In this document: one piece after another, positions 53,618 to 63,088 of the stretch
How the letters are laid out: every line of letters begins with the position of its first letter
Numbering within the stretch: position 1 is the first letter of the stretch
DNA from: Nocardia amikacinitolerans NBRC 108937
GTDB taxonomy: Bacteria; Actinomycetota; Actinomycetes; Mycobacteriales; Mycobacteriaceae
Length of the DNA: 64,000 nt
Assembly (NCBI RefSeq): GCF_001612615.1
Contig: NZ_BDAU01000002.1
Location: 124,001 to 188,000 of the forward strand
Reading direction: 5' to 3'
Notes under the pieces: model-generated
What the model was told of the DNA's origin: nothing
Seen by the model: only the letters and a program-made list of their open reading frames with translations
The model's database searches: none
Program-made: the position numbers and the translations under genes

Positions 53618-54139
53618 ATGATGTGGACCGCCCCCGACATCGAGCGGACGCCGAGCCTGCTCGTCGCCGACGAGCGCCCCCTGTTGCAGAGCTGGCTCGA
53701 CCGGCACCGGAAGACCCTGCTGTGGAAATGCGCCGGACTGGACGCCGACCAGCTGCGCTCGCGCCCGCTGGCCCCCTCGCGTCTCTCGCTGCTCGGCCTG
53801 GTCCGGCACCTGAGCGAGGTCGAGCGCGGGTGGTTCCGCATCGCCGCGGCGGGTGTGCCGCTGGACTACCTCTACTGTTCGGAGGACAACCCCGACGGCG
53901 ATTTCGACGACATCGCCGACGCGGACCCCGCGGACGCCTTCGCTACCTATCACCGTGAGGTGCGCGCCGCCGATGCCGCGGTTGCCGATCTGCCCTTGGC
54001 GCACACCTTCGCCCGCCCGGTTCGCGACACCGTCTTCAGTCTGCGCTGGGTGTACGTGCACATGATCGAGGAGTACGCCCGCCACAACGGCCACGCCGAT
54101 CTGCTGCGCGAACGCATCGATGGCCGGACCGGCGACTGA
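53618..54139 (+). CDS. DinB-like (mycothiol-transferase fold) protein
   Basis: A 173-residue four-helix protein of the DinB/DUF664 group, with a RHLSEVERGWF segment and VYVHMIEEYARHNGHADL that supplies the metal-ligand histidines. Such proteins conjugate or handle mycothiol in actinomycetes. ATG 53618 or 53621. It ends 121 bases before the convergent LuxR regulator. Confidence 0.75.
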   Translation: MMWTAPDIERTPSLLVADERPLLQSWLDRHRKTLLWKCAGLDADQLRSRPLAPSRLSLLGLVRHLSEVERGWFRIAAAGVPLDYLYCSEDNPDGDFDDIADADPADAFATYHREVRAADAAVADLPLAHTFARPVRDTVFSLRWVYVHMIEEYARHNGHADLLRERIDGRTGD

Positions 54140-54259
54140 CAGCGCGGGCTCGAGTCGTACAGCTCGGCACACCGGTCCGGCGAAGACGCCCGGCGCACAA
54201 CGATTCGGCGCAGCTGCGATCGATTCGGCGCACGGTGACCGTGGCCCGGCTGCCCGCGA

Positions 54260-56560
54260 TCAGTCGGGCAGATGCTCGGCGACCCAGCCCGCGATCTGGG
54301 TTCGTGACTCGAACCCGAGTTTGGTCATGATGTGGTCGACGTGGCTTTCCGCCGTGCGGACCGAGATCACCAGTTCGGCCGCGATCCGCTTGTTGCTGTA
54401 TCCGGCGGCGACCAGCTTGGCCACGTCCTTCTCCCGGCGCGTGAGGACGTCGGCCGCGGCGGGCTTCGGCGCCCGCTCGACGACGAGGGGCGCCGTGCCG
54501 AGCGCGTAGCGCACCGCCTCGTCGGTGCCGAGCGCGGCGCCGCTGTCGAACGCGGCGCGAAACTCCTTGTCCCCCATGGCCCGATGCACCTGATCGCGCA
54601 CTTTGTCGCCGACCACCTCGGTCATCGCGTGGGCGAGTCGCTGGGTGCTGCCGCGCCGCACCGTGGACGCCGCTCCCATCAGCCGCGCCGCACGCACCCG
54701 GTCGCCCTCGGCGGCCGACACCCAAGCCAGACCGTCGAAACCCGAAGCGGTCCACACACATCGGTCGAACAACCGGAACTGCTCGACCGCGCGCCGGAGG
54801 TCGCCCGCGGCGCGCTCCTGCTCGCCGCGGCGCCAATGATTCGTCCCCACAGCCCAATACGCGAGCCCGCCGAGCAGATGTGAGCCGTGTTCGACGGTCT
54901 TCGCCAGGAAACGCTCGGCGACGACGTCGGCGCGCTCGTCCTCGAGCACGAGCGCGCACACGTAGGCGAAGGCGAGACTCTCCATCTCGGCACCGTGGTG
55001 ACCGACCTCGCCCGCGCGCTCGGCCGCGGTGAGCGCGACCTCGAGCGCGCGGTGCGGATCGTTCTCACTGAAGGTCAGCAGCGCCGAAAGCAACGTCGCT
55101 TCGACAAGGACCTCGGCGGCATCGAGTTCGGTGGCCAGCTCCACGCATTCGCGCGCGTACCTGGTGGCTTCCGCGGTGTCCGACAGCATGGCCGCGATCA
55201 CCGACGCGGCCGCGAGCGCGCGGGCCCGATCGACCGTGTGCGCCCTGTCCTTTCCGATCGCCTCCACCAGCCAGCGGTAGCCCTCCAGCAGGAACCGGTA
55301 GTGCTCCCAGAACGGGCGGAGTTCGGTCGCGATCTCCAGCGCCCGGTGCGCGCCCTCCGGATCGGACAGCGAGAACTGAAGGGCGGCACGCATATTCGCG
55401 TGCTCCCTGGTGACGTCGCGGAACCAGGCGACGTCCTCGCCGCCCCAGTAGGCGGTGCGGCCGCGGCGGGCGATGCGATGGTAGTGGTCGCGGTGGCGGA
55501 TGCGCACGGCCCGTTCGTCACCGGCGGCGGCCAGCTTGGCCAGCGCGAACTGCCGCAGCGGCTCGAGCATGGTGTAGCGGCCGCTGCCGTCGCTGTCGTG
55601 CCGGTGCCCGAGCACCGACTTCTCGACGAGTCCGGTCAACGCGTCGACCAGCGCGTCGGGCGGATCGACCACGCACACCGCTTCGGCCGCGTCGAGATCG
55701 AAACCGCCCGCGAACACCGCGAGCTGCTCCCACAGCCGCTGCTCGTCGGGCGTGCACAGGTCGTAGCTCCAGCTGATCGCGGCTTCGAGGGTCTGCTGGC
55801 GGCGCGGCGCGGTGCGCAGGCCCGTGGTGAGCAGCCGCATGGCGTCATCGAGGCGGGCCAGCACCTGGTCGGGGGTGAACATCCGCAGCCGCAGCGCCGC
55901 CAGCTCCAACGCCAACGGGATGCCCTCCAAACGGCGGCAGATCGCCGCGAGGACAGGGAGATTGGCGGCGGTGACCCGGAATTCGGGGTTGGCCGCCGCC
56001 GCCCGGTCGATGAGCAGGCGCAGCGCTTCGCTCTCGCCCGCGGCGATCTCCCCGGTCAGCTCGTCGGCCGTCGGGACGGGCAGCGGCGAGACCGGCATGA
56101 CCTGCTCGCCGTCCACGCCGAGCGGTTCCCGGCTGGTCGCCAGGATCCGTACCCCGGTGGTGGCCGGGATCAGCCTGCTCACCAGCGCCGCGCAGGCGTC
56201 GATCAGGTGTTCGCAGTTGTCCAGGACGAGCAGCAGGTTCTTGTCGGCGAGGAACTCGGTGAGCCCCGCCAGCGGTGCGCTGGTGTCGTCGCGCAGGCCG
56301 AGCGCCTGCGCGACGCTCAACGCCACCAGATCCCCCTCTTGGACGTGGGCGACCTCGACCAGCCACACCCCGTCCGGAAACGCCCGCCGCACCGACTCCC
56401 CCACCCGACGCGACAGCCGGGTCTTGCCGACCCCGCCGGGTCCGGTCAGGGTGAGCACCCGCGTGGTGGCCAGCAGTCGCTTCGCCGCGGCGAGTTCATC
56501 ACCGCGTCCGACGAAGCTCGTCACCTCCGCGGGGAGGTTTCCTGTCACGTGCCGCACCAC
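54260..56560 (-). CDS. Large ATP-binding LuxR-family regulator (LAL-like)
   Basis: A protein of about 766 residues. The N-terminal NTPase domain has Walker A LTGPGGVGKTRL near residue 35 and LLVLDNCEHL (Walker B). A helical middle region follows, then a C-terminal LuxR helix-turn-helix (LTRREKDVAKLVAAGYSNKRIAAELVIS). The start is probably GTG 56560 or nearby, since the coding-like sequence before it is poor. LAL proteins are ATP-dependent regulators; target unknown. The leuA stop lies upstream at 56611, so it may be transcribed with leuA, but no coupling is evident. Confidence 0.8.
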   Translation of the reverse strand: MVRHVTGNLPAEVTSFVGRGDELAAAKRLLATTRVLTLTGPGGVGKTRLSRRVGESVRRAFPDGVWLVEVAHVQEGDLVALSVAQALGLRDDTSAPLAGLTEFLADKNLLLVLDNCEHLIDACAALVSRLIPATTGVRILATSREPLGVDGEQVMPVSPLPVPTADELTGEIAAGESEALRLLIDRAAAANPEFRVTAANLPVLAAICRRLEGIPLALELAALRLRMFTPDQVLARLDDAMRLLTTGLRTAPRRQQTLEAAISWSYDLCTPDEQRLWEQLAVFAGGFDLDAAEAVCVVDPPDALVDALTGLVEKSVLGHRHDSDGSGRYTMLEPLRQFALAKLAAAGDERAVRIRHRDHYHRIARRGRTAYWGGEDVAWFRDVTREHANMRAALQFSLSDPEGAHRALEIATELRPFWEHYRFLLEGYRWLVEAIGKDRAHTVDRARALAAASVIAAMLSDTAEATRYARECVELATELDAAEVLVEATLLSALLTFSENDPHRALEVALTAAERAGEVGHHGAEMESLAFAYVCALVLEDERADVVAERFLAKTVEHGSHLLGGLAYWAVGTNHWRRGEQERAAGDLRRAVEQFRLFDRCVWTASGFDGLAWVSAAEGDRVRAARLMGAASTVRRGSTQRLAHAMTEVVGDKVRDQVHRAMGDKEFRAAFDSGAALGTDEAVRYALGTAPLVVERAPKPAAADVLTRREKDVAKLVAAGYSNKRIAAELVISVRTAESHVDHIMTKLGFESRTQIAGWVAEHLPD

Positions 56561-56610
56561 GCCGAATACCTTCGCACGTATGGCCGACACGGCGGGCGTT
56601 TTGCCGCTAT

Positions 56611-58377
56611 TCAGCGGGACGATGCCGCCCGATTGGCCGCACGGATCACCGCCGCGAGCGAGGCCCCGAGCACCGAGTCGGCGCGTCCGCAGCTCCACCC
56701 GGTCCGCTCGCCCATCCGGTATTCCAGATAGGTGATCGCGGTGCTGTCGCTGCCCGTGCCGATCGAATGCTGGGTCAGGCCGAGCACCCGAACCGGCAGC
56801 CCCGCCGCGGCCAGCGCCCGGGTGAGCGCTTCGACCGGCCCGACGTCGCGATGCTCGGTGGTCGACGTCGCGCCGTCGACGGTGAGGGTGATGTCCGTGG
56901 TCGCGGCGCCGGTGCGCCATTCCTTCAGCGCCACGGGCGCGGATTCCGGGTCGTCCAGGTACGCGGCGGTGAACAGCTCGTGCAACTCGGCCGCGGTGAT
57001 CTCCAGGCCGGTGTCGTCGGCGTGCGCCTGGACGCGGCGGGCGAACTCGATCTGCAACCGCCGAGGCAGGTCCAGGCCGTACTCGGCGTGCAGCAGGTAG
57101 GCGATGCCACCCTTGCCGGATTGCGAGTTGACCCGGACGACGGCGTCGTAGGAACGGCCGAGGTCGGCCGGGTCGATCGGCAGATACGGTACCCGCCAAT
57201 CGATCTCGCGCTCCTGGCGTCCGGTCGCCGCGGCGCGGGCGCGGTGCTCGGCCATGCCCTTCTTGATCGCATCTTGGTGGGTGCCGGAGAAGGCCGTGTG
57301 CACCAGGGCGCCGACGTACGGGTGCCGTTCGTGGATGGGCATGCGGGTGCAGTACTCGACCGTGCGGGCGATCTCGTCCACGTCGGAGAAGTCGATCATC
57401 GGGTCGACGCCCTGCGCGTGCAGATTCAGCGCCAGCGTGGCCAGGTCGACATTGCCGGTGCGCTCACCGTTGCCGAAGACGCAGCCCTCCACCCGCTGCG
57501 CGCCCGCCAGCACCGCCAGTTCCGCGCAGGCGACGCCGGTGCCTCGGTCGTTGTGCGGGTGCACCGAGAGGATCACGCTGTCGCGGCGGGCCAGGTTGCG
57601 GTGCATGTACTCGATCTGGTCGGCGTACACGTTCGGGGTGGCGACCTCGACGGTCGCGGGCAGGTTCAGGACGACCGGTCGTTGCGGGGTGGCGTCCCAC
57701 AGGGTCGTCATCCGGTCGCACAGGTCGAGCACGTAATCGGGTTCGGTCAGGTTGAACACCTCCGGCGAGAACTCGAAACGCACCGAGGGCAGACCACCGG
57801 CGAACTCGAGCACATCGCGCCCGCCCGCCAGGATCAGCTCGCGCAGCGCGTCACGGTCCTTGCCGAGCACCACCTCCCGCCAGGTCGGCGCGGTGGCCGT
57901 GTACATGTGCACGACGACCTCGTTGCGCAGGCCGCGCACCGATTCCACCGTGCGTTCGATGAGGTCGCGGCGGGCGGGGGTGAACACGACGATGGTCACG
58001 TCCTCGGGCGCGAGCTCGGTCTCGGCCAGCAGCCGGACGAAATCGAAATCGGTCCGCGAGGCCGAGGGATAGCCGACCTCGATCTCCTTGTAGCCCATGG
58101 CGACGAGCAGCTCGAAGAAGCGCCGCTTGCGTTCGGGGTCCATCGGCTCGGCGAGCGCCTGGTTGCCGTCGCGCAAATCGACCGGGACCCAGAGGGGCGC
58201 CGCGGTGATCCGCGCGTTCGGCCAATCACGTTGTGTCAGGGGTACTTCCACCCGGTCGTAGACGGCGCGATAGCGGTGCGACGGCATCGCGGAGTGCCGC
58301 TGTCTGTTCCAGTGCGGCGCACCGTCGGCGACGGGGCCTTCCGGGGTGTGAACGGTGGGGAGAACACGCGTTGTCAT
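56611..58377 (-). CDS. leuA: 2-isopropylmalate synthase
   Basis: A 588-residue LeuA, first committed step of leucine synthesis: acetyl-CoA plus 2-ketoisovalerate to 2-isopropylmalate. The N-terminal TIM barrel has [19 protein letters not shown] and [11 protein letters not shown] with the metal-binding HxH-type residues. The C-terminal regulatory domain ends TDITLTVDG then [11 protein letters not shown], the leucine-feedback type. ATG 58377 follows GGAAAGCAG. A leucine-rich leader peptide and attenuator-like hairpin lie upstream. Confidence 0.93.
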   Translation of the reverse strand: MTTRVLPTVHTPEGPVADGAPHWNRQRHSAMPSHRYRAVYDRVEVPLTQRDWPNARITAAPLWVPVDLRDGNQALAEPMDPERKRRFFELLVAMGYKEIEVGYPSASRTDFDFVRLLAETELAPEDVTIVVFTPARRDLIERTVESVRGLRNEVVVHMYTATAPTWREVVLGKDRDALRELILAGGRDVLEFAGGLPSVRFEFSPEVFNLTEPDYVLDLCDRMTTLWDATPQRPVVLNLPATVEVATPNVYADQIEYMHRNLARRDSVILSVHPHNDRGTGVACAELAVLAGAQRVEGCVFGNGERTGNVDLATLALNLHAQGVDPMIDFSDVDEIARTVEYCTRMPIHERHPYVGALVHTAFSGTHQDAIKKGMAEHRARAAATGRQEREIDWRVPYLPIDPADLGRSYDAVVRVNSQSGKGGIAYLLHAEYGLDLPRRLQIEFARRVQAHADDTGLEITAAELHELFTAAYLDDPESAPVALKEWRTGAATTDITLTVDGATSTTEHRDVGPVEALTRALAAAGLPVRVLGLTQHSIGTGSDSTAITYLEYRMGERTGWSCGRADSVLGASLAAVIRAANRAASSR

Positions 58378-58437
58378 GGTCTGCTTTCCGGCCGGGACGG
58401 CCTGCGCATACGAGAGGTGACCGGCCACGACGAAGCC

Positions 58438-58477
58438 CCACGGCGGGGCGGCCAGGTCGAATCAGGCCCCGCCGTGG
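58438..58477 (-). promoter_or_regulatory. Attenuator-like hairpin in leuA leader
   Basis: Perfect 12-bp arms (58438-58449 and 58466-58477) flank a 16-base loop. On the leuA transcript the 5' arm covers the last codons of the leader peptide, so a ribosome translating there would disrupt the hairpin while one stalled at Leu codons would leave it free to form or be replaced by alternative pairing. Confidence 0.65.
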
Positions 58478-58503
58478 CGGCTGAGCAGAAGCATGCGCGT
58501 CAT
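58462..58503 (-). CDS. leuL: Leucine leader peptide for leuA (13 aa)
   Basis: ATG 58503 to TGA 58462 reads MTRMLLLSRHGGA, with three consecutive leucine codons (CTT CTG CTC) at residues 5-7. This is the expected pattern of ribosome-mediated attenuation upstream of leuA in actinomycetes. No strong ribosome site is seen, but leader peptides can be leaderless. Confidence 0.75.
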   Translation of the reverse strand: MTRMLLLSRHGGA

Positions 58504-58513
58504 GATGGCTAGA

Positions 58514-58541
58514 CTCTACACAACTCCTCAGACAAGTAGAG
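58514..58541. promoter_or_regulatory. Inverted repeat between leuA leader and FadR gene
   Basis: CTCTAC (58514-58519) and GTAGAG (58536-58541) are separated by 16 bases, 7 bases before the FadR-type ATG. It could be an operator for the FadR protein. Confidence 0.45.
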
Positions 58542-58548
58542 AGGTTCG

Positions 58549-59220
58549 ATGGTCTCGCAGGTTCGCCGTCACCCGCTCGCCGCGCAGGCGGCCGAGTTGC
58601 TGCTCGCCCGCGTCCGCGCGGGTGAATGGCCGCTCGGGCACCGGCTGCCCAGCGAGACGACCCTGGCCGCTCAGCTGGGCGTCGGCCGCTCCACGCTGCG
58701 CGAGGCCATCCGCGAACTGGCGGGCAAGGGCGTGCTGGACAGCCGCCAGGGCGCGGGCGTTTTCGTCACCGCGCTGGACGTGACCGAGGAGTGGGACGCG
58801 GTGCTGCGCCGCGCCGCCATCGCGTCGGTGATCGAGGCCAGGATCGCCATCGAGGCCGAGGCCGCCGCGCTCGCCGCCACCCGGCGCACACCCGCGGACC
58901 TGCGCACGATCCGCCGCGCGCTCTCGGCGCGGGAGACGCGGGGCGAGCCGGTCGACGAGCACGTCGACGCCGACATGGCGTTCCACCGCGCCGTGATCGT
59001 CGCCGCGCACAACGATGTGCTGACCCAGCTCTTCGATACCTTCCTGCCGCGCCTGCGCCAGGCCATGATCGACATGCTGAAGATCCGCCCCGTGCCGTCG
59101 GAATCCGAGGACCACGAGGCGCACATCCGGCTGGTCGACGCCATCGCGCACCGAAACCCCACGGCGGCAGCCGAATTCAGCCGCGCCCATCTCACCGCCC
59201 TGAAGGCGGCGTTCTCGTGA
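58549..59220 (+). CDS. FadR/GntR-family regulator
   Basis: A 223-residue protein with a GntR winged helix (LGHRLPSETTLAAQLGVGRSTLREAI near residue 30) and a FCD-type helical ligand domain with metal-binding histidines (DMAFHRAVIVAAHN). It diverges from the leuA leader and is followed by an ABC ATPase gene. The family usually represses acid or amino-acid metabolism; ligand unknown. Confidence 0.85.
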   Translation: MVSQVRRHPLAAQAAELLLARVRAGEWPLGHRLPSETTLAAQLGVGRSTLREAIRELAGKGVLDSRQGAGVFVTALDVTEEWDAVLRRAAIASVIEARIAIEAEAAALAATRRTPADLRTIRRALSARETRGEPVDEHVDADMAFHRAVIVAAHNDVLTQLFDTFLPRLRQAMIDMLKIRPVPSESEDHEAHIRLVDAIAHRNPTAAAEFSRAHLTALKAAFS

Positions 59221-59254
59221 TCGTTCCGAGGAGGAAACACCCGCGACCGCGCCC

Positions 59255-60052
59255 GTGCTTCAGCTGACCGACGTGACCTTCCGCCGCGAGGGCAAGCAGA
59301 TCATCGACGGCATCTCGCTCACCGTGCGCGCGGGCGAACACTGGGCACTGCTCGGCCCCAACGGCGCGGGCAAGAGCACCCTGCTCGGCTTCTGCGGCGC
59401 AGTCACCTTCCCGACCTCGGGCGCGGTGCGCATCTTCGGCGAGCGGATGGGGCGGGTCGAACTGGCCGCGCTGCGCCACGCCATCGGTCACGTCAACCCG
59501 CGGCACCCGCTGCGCTCCCCGCTCACCGTCCGCGAGGTCGTGCTCACCGGCCTCACCGCGACCATCGACACCCCGATGCGCTGGACGCCCACCGCCGAGC
59601 AGGTGCGCAGGGCGGACGCCATGATCGAGTCGGTCGGTCTGAAGGGCAAGGGGGACAACAGCTGGCCGACGCTTTCACAGGGCGAACGCGGGCGCACGCT
59701 CATCGCCCGCGCGCTCGTCGCCGAACCCCGGCTGCTGCTGTTCGACGAGCCGACCACCGGTCTCGACGTGGCCGCGCGCGAACAACTGCTCGAGACGATC
59801 GACAACCTCGACCGCACCCATCCGGAGGTCGCGTCGGTCCTGGTCACCCACCACCTCGAGGAACTGCCGACCAGCACGACCCACGCCCTGCTCATCGCCG
59901 AGGGCCGCACCGTCGCGACGGGCCCCGCCCGCGAGACGCTGACCACCGCCAATGTGTCCGCGGCGTTCGACCACCCCGTCGAGGTCGCCTACGACCGCGG
60001 GCGCTGGACCGCGCGGGCGAAGGTGGATGCGTTGCACACGTTCACGCCCTGA
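59255..60052 (+). CDS. ABC transporter ATP-binding protein
   Basis: A 265-residue ATPase with Walker A GPNGAGKST, signature LSQGERGRT, Walker B LLLFDEPTTG and a switch His in VTHHLEELP. The D-loop is present. No permease gene is adjacent, so its partner lies elsewhere or it is a YhbG/ModF-type ATPase without a permease. GTG 59255 is the only in-frame start seen, about 17 bases after a GGAGGAAA site, which is unusually distant. Confidence 0.82.
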   Translation: MLQLTDVTFRREGKQIIDGISLTVRAGEHWALLGPNGAGKSTLLGFCGAVTFPTSGAVRIFGERMGRVELAALRHAIGHVNPRHPLRSPLTVREVVLTGLTATIDTPMRWTPTAEQVRRADAMIESVGLKGKGDNSWPTLSQGERGRTLIARALVAEPRLLLFDEPTTGLDVAAREQLLETIDNLDRTHPEVASVLVTHHLEELPTSTTHALLIAEGRTVATGPARETLTTANVSAAFDHPVEVAYDRGRWTARAKVDALHTFTP

Positions 60053-60056
60053 CCGA

Positions 60057-60722
60057 TCACCGCGCCGAACGCGCTCGTCCCTGCGCCAGGTCCGTCATCG
60101 TCGTGACGACCAGCCGGGTCGCGTGATCGACCAACTGCGGCATGCCGACGGCGAGCCTGCCGTCGGCCCAGTCGAGGACGAGACAGACGAGAGCGCCCGA
60201 CAGTGCGCTCGCCGTCATCGCGAGTTCGGCGGGATCCGGTCGCGCGGCGTCGGCGTCCAACAACTCGAAGACGGCGGCGACGGCGGCGGCCAGATGCTCG
60301 GGAACGACTTCGGCCTGCCGGTTCCTGAGCACCTCGTTGGCGAGCGGCTCGCGCAGCAAGATCCTGATGCGTCGCGGGTCGGCCGCGAAGAACTCGGCGG
60401 CCGCTCCGACGGCGGCAGCGACCGCTGCGGCGAGATCGGCACGTTGCGCGTTCGCGAACATCGCGGCGGCCAGCTCGGCGTCACATCGGTCATAGACGGC
60501 GGTCGTCAACTCGTCTGTGTCGGTGAAACTTTCGTAGAAGTAGCGCGGGCTCAGCCCCGCGTGCCTGCACACCGCGCGAACGGTCACACCCGACGTGCCT
60601 TCGGTGCCCAAAAGCTCGAATCCGGCTCGCAACAGCTGCGCATGCCGTTCGCGCGCACGATCGGTCAGCGTCTGGCCGCGCCACACCTTCGCGCGGGCCG
60701 ATTCGCGCGGGACATCCTCCAT
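60057..60722 (-). CDS. TetR-family regulator
   Basis: A 221-residue TetR protein with HTH TVRAVCRHAGLSPRYFYESF (about residues 45-65). ATG 60722 is placed 11 bases after AGGAGG; GTG 60734 would overlap the site. It is divergent from the SnoaL-like gene and bears strong palindromes in the gap, so autoregulation and control of that gene are likely. Confidence 0.85.
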   Translation of the reverse strand: MEDVPRESARAKVWRGQTLTDRARERHAQLLRAGFELLGTEGTSGVTVRAVCRHAGLSPRYFYESFTDTDELTTAVYDRCDAELAAAMFANAQRADLAAAVAAAVGAAAEFFAADPRRIRILLREPLANEVLRNRQAEVVPEHLAAAVAAVFELLDADAARPDPAELAMTASALSGALVCLVLDWADGRLAVGMPQLVDHATRLVVTTMTDLAQGRARSAR

Positions 60723-60754
60723 ACCGCCGCACACCTCCTCTCGGACACCAACAG

Positions 60755-60813
60755 GAAACGGTTGATTCTAGAACGGGCACAAAGGTACGGTGACACGAGA
60801 AACGATCGTTTCT
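60755..60813. promoter_or_regulatory. TetR operators between divergent genes
   Basis: A perfect 16-base palindrome AGAAACGATCGTTTCT lies at 60798-60813. An imperfect copy (GAAACGGTTGATTC, 11 of 14 matching the inner palindrome) lies at 60755-60768. Each sits near one of the divergent starts (60722 and 60851), matching a dimeric TetR. Confidence 0.75.
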
Positions 60814-60850
60814 AGTTAGTGCGATCGGCGCACGCCCCGGAGGAGCTCCG

Positions 60851-61606
60851 ATGTTCGATGAAGCGCTGTTCCAGGAAGCACTCGCCCAGCCCCGACTGCG
60901 GCAACCGGTGCCCGAGTTCCTGAGCGGCAATCGCGGGGGCGGCCGGGTCCGGGTGCTCGGTGAGGACGAGCTCAACGCCATGACTCGCCGATGGTTCGAG
61001 GATTTCGATCGCAAGGTCGCCCATTACCGGACCCTTGGAATCGACATCGGCTGGACCGTCGAATGGGCCAAGAAGTACTGGTGGAGCTGGCTGATGCGCG
61101 ATATGTCGCTCAACCACGAGTTGTACACGGCGGACGTGCGATACAAGGATCCGACGACGTTCGGTCGGACGCTGGTCGGGCAAGAGGAGTTCGTGAAGTA
61201 CAACTTCGCGTTCTTCGACGCCCTCCCCGACTGGCGATACGATCCACTTCCCGGCCAGGTCTACGTCGATCTCACGCCGGAGGGCGGAACGCGGATCATC
61301 GTCCGCTACCTGGGCAGCGGACATTTCGACGGAAGTCTGCGTTTCTACCCCTACGACGACACCGCCCCCGCGATCCACGGCAACGGCACCTTCGTGCAGT
61401 GCGCAGCCGTGGACCGGTATCACTTCGACGCCGCGGGTCTGATGACCGAGGGCGAGACGCTGTTCGACCTGCTCGACGCACTGCAATCCGGTGGGATCGT
61501 CCCCGGCGGGGACAGCTGGCAGTTCCACGCCTTGGCGCGAGCCAGCCGCGGAGCGGCAGCGCTGAACGCTCTTCGCCGCCGCATTCCGTTCACTCGGGCC
61601 CGGTGA
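60851..61606 (+). CDS. SnoaL/NTF2-like protein
   Basis: A 251-residue protein whose C-terminal half resembles a SnoaL-like cone fold (YKDPTTFGRTLVGQEEFVKY, then HGNGTFVQCAAVDRYHF). Members act as polyketide cyclases, isomerases or ketosteroid isomerase-like proteins; the reaction here is unknown. ATG 60851 follows GGAGGAGC. The convergent SRPBCC gene overlaps its end by 17 bases. Confidence 0.7.
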   Translation: MFDEALFQEALAQPRLRQPVPEFLSGNRGGGRVRVLGEDELNAMTRRWFEDFDRKVAHYRTLGIDIGWTVEWAKKYWWSWLMRDMSLNHELYTADVRYKDPTTFGRTLVGQEEFVKYNFAFFDALPDWRYDPLPGQVYVDLTPEGGTRIIVRYLGSGHFDGSLRFYPYDDTAPAIHGNGTFVQCAAVDRYHFDAAGLMTEGETLFDLLDALQSGGIVPGGDSWQFHALARASRGAAALNALRRRIPFTRAR

Positions 61607-62096
61607 CCGTCCGCCGCGCTTCGGCCTCGGCCAGCTCGCGCAGCGTGAGCAGTTGCTTGCGGGTCATGAAGACGTCGCCGAAGGCGAGCAGCTGGTCGAC
61701 GATCGGCGGCGTACCGAAACGCGCGCGGACCACGAGCCGAGTGCCCGCACCCTCCGGGCGCACGGCGTAGGTGACGACGATCCGTCCGGAGACGAGCGTG
61801 ATGTGGCGGCCGAGGACGAACGAGTCGAGCCGGAAGACCGACATGAACTCTTGGCCGACCTCGAGTTCGGTGAGGTGCGGGTCGCGCACCCGCGGACTGC
61901 GGCGCCCCCAGTTGTCCAGCAGGTCGTAACTGTATGGGGCGACCCGCAATTGGCACAGCCAGCTGTACACCACCGTCGGCGGCGCGGCGATGCTGATCGC
62001 CCGATCCGCCTGCAGCCCGGCGGGTTCCAGCTCGTCGCAGGGCAGCGCGTCGTCGACTTCGGCTTCGGTTGCGCCCCAGCGCGTTCCGCGGATCAT
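61590..62096 (-). CDS. SRPBCC/polyketide-cyclase-like protein
   Basis: A 168-residue START-like protein. The pattern RAISIAAPPTVVYSWLCQL is typical of SRPBCC ligand-binding pockets. ATG 62096 overlaps the stop of the preceding gene by four bases, so both are made from the TetR-divergent transcript. It probably binds a hydrophobic ligand. Confidence 0.72.
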   Translation of the reverse strand: MIRGTRWGATEAEVDDALPCDELEPAGLQADRAISIAAPPTVVYSWLCQLRVAPYSYDLLDNWGRRSPRVRDPHLTELEVGQEFMSVFRLDSFVLGRHITLVSGRIVVTYAVRPEGAGTRLVVRARFGTPPIVDQLLAFGDVFMTRKQLLTLRELAEAEARRTVTGPE

Positions 62097-62461
62097 GCGG
62101 CGGCCGCGATTCGGCCGAGCATGCGCCGCACCAGGAACGCGTGACCACCGCTGCCGACGACCAGCGCGCGATAGATCTTGCCGTGCAGACCAGGGAAATC
62201 CCCTCGGCTCGTGGCCAGGACCCTGGTTCGGCTCTGCCCCTGGTCCTCGAGTTCGAAGATCAGCTCGTAACGGGAGAACCAGTGCTGCCCGCTCATCGCG
62301 AGCCTGGCCGGTTCGTCGGCGGCATCCAGGACGAATCCGGCGGGCACGCTGGCGGGATCGTGAGGGTCCTTGCACATGACTTTCAGCAGCGCTTTCCAGG
62401 TCCGGTCGCGATTCGCGTCGACTTCTCTGGCATGCTGGTCGATATAGGACAATCGCTCCAT
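62093..62461 (-). CDS. Small SRPBCC-like or DUF protein, 122 aa
   Basis: A 122-residue protein from ATG 62461, ending ATGA over the next gene. It shows FSRYELIFELEDQGQSRTRV and SGGHAFLVRRML, suggesting a related START-like fold or a half-domain. Divergent from TetR 62483, 21 bases away, so likely repressed by it. Confidence 0.65.
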   Translation of the reverse strand: MERLSYIDQHAREVDANRDRTWKALLKVMCKDPHDPASVPAGFVLDAADEPARLAMSGQHWFSRYELIFELEDQGQSRTRVLATSRGDFPGLHGKIYRALVVGSGGHAFLVRRMLGRIAAAA

Positions 62462-62473
62462 ATAGAAGGAACG

Positions 62474-62481
62474 TACTAGTA
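62474..62481. promoter_or_regulatory. TACTAGTA palindrome in 21-base divergent gap
   Basis: An 8-base perfect palindrome sits in the very short gap between the leftward SRPBCC pair and the TetR gene at 62483. In this position a bound protein would cover both starts. Short palindromes occur often by chance, so the assignment is tentative. Confidence 0.4.
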
Positions 62482-62482
62482 G

Positions 62483-63076
62483 ATGGCGCCACCCCGCAAG
62501 CACGACACCGATGTGATCCTCGACGCAGCACGCGCTCTGGTGCTCGCCGACGGCCCCCGCGCGGCGAGCGTGGCGGCCATCGCCAAGGCCAGCGGCGCGC
62601 CGGTGGGCACGCTGTACCACCGCTTCGGCAACCGCAACGGCGTGCTCACCGCGGTCTGGTTTCGCTCGCTGGATCGCTTCCAGCAGCGAACCCTGGCGGC
62701 CGCGAACCACGCCGATGCCGTCGAGGCCGGTGTCGCCATGGCCGGTGCGGCCATCCGCTTCGGTCGTGAGCTGCCCGAGGACGCCCGGCTGCTACTCGAG
62801 CTGCGCCCGCGCGACCTGCTCGACGGCGGCCCGGACGACGAGTTCCACGCCCGGCTCGAGGCGATGAACGCCCGGTTGTTCGAGCAACTGCGCCGCATCA
62901 CCCGCGAATTGCTCGGCGCGGACGGGCACCGGGAGATCGACGCGGTCAGCCGCGCGGTCGTCGACCTGCCCTACGCCGCGCTGCGCAGGCACGCGCACGC
63001 CCCAGCGCTGCCGGACTGGCTGGACGCCGACCTGACCGCGGCCGCCCGCACCCTGCTCGAGTCGTACCGCCGCTGA
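62483..63076 (+). CDS. TetR-family regulator
   Basis: A 197-residue TetR protein with HTH SVAAIAKASGAPVGTLYHRF near residues 29-50. The start lies 21 bases from the divergent SRPBCC pair; translation is probably leaderless or nearly so. It likely represses those genes. Confidence 0.83.
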   Translation: MAPPRKHDTDVILDAARALVLADGPRAASVAAIAKASGAPVGTLYHRFGNRNGVLTAVWFRSLDRFQQRTLAAANHADAVEAGVAMAGAAIRFGRELPEDARLLLELRPRDLLDGGPDDEFHARLEAMNARLFEQLRRITRELLGADGHREIDAVSRAVVDLPYAALRRHAHAPALPDWLDADLTAAARTLLESYRR

Positions 63077-63088
63077 CGGGCGGTCTGC

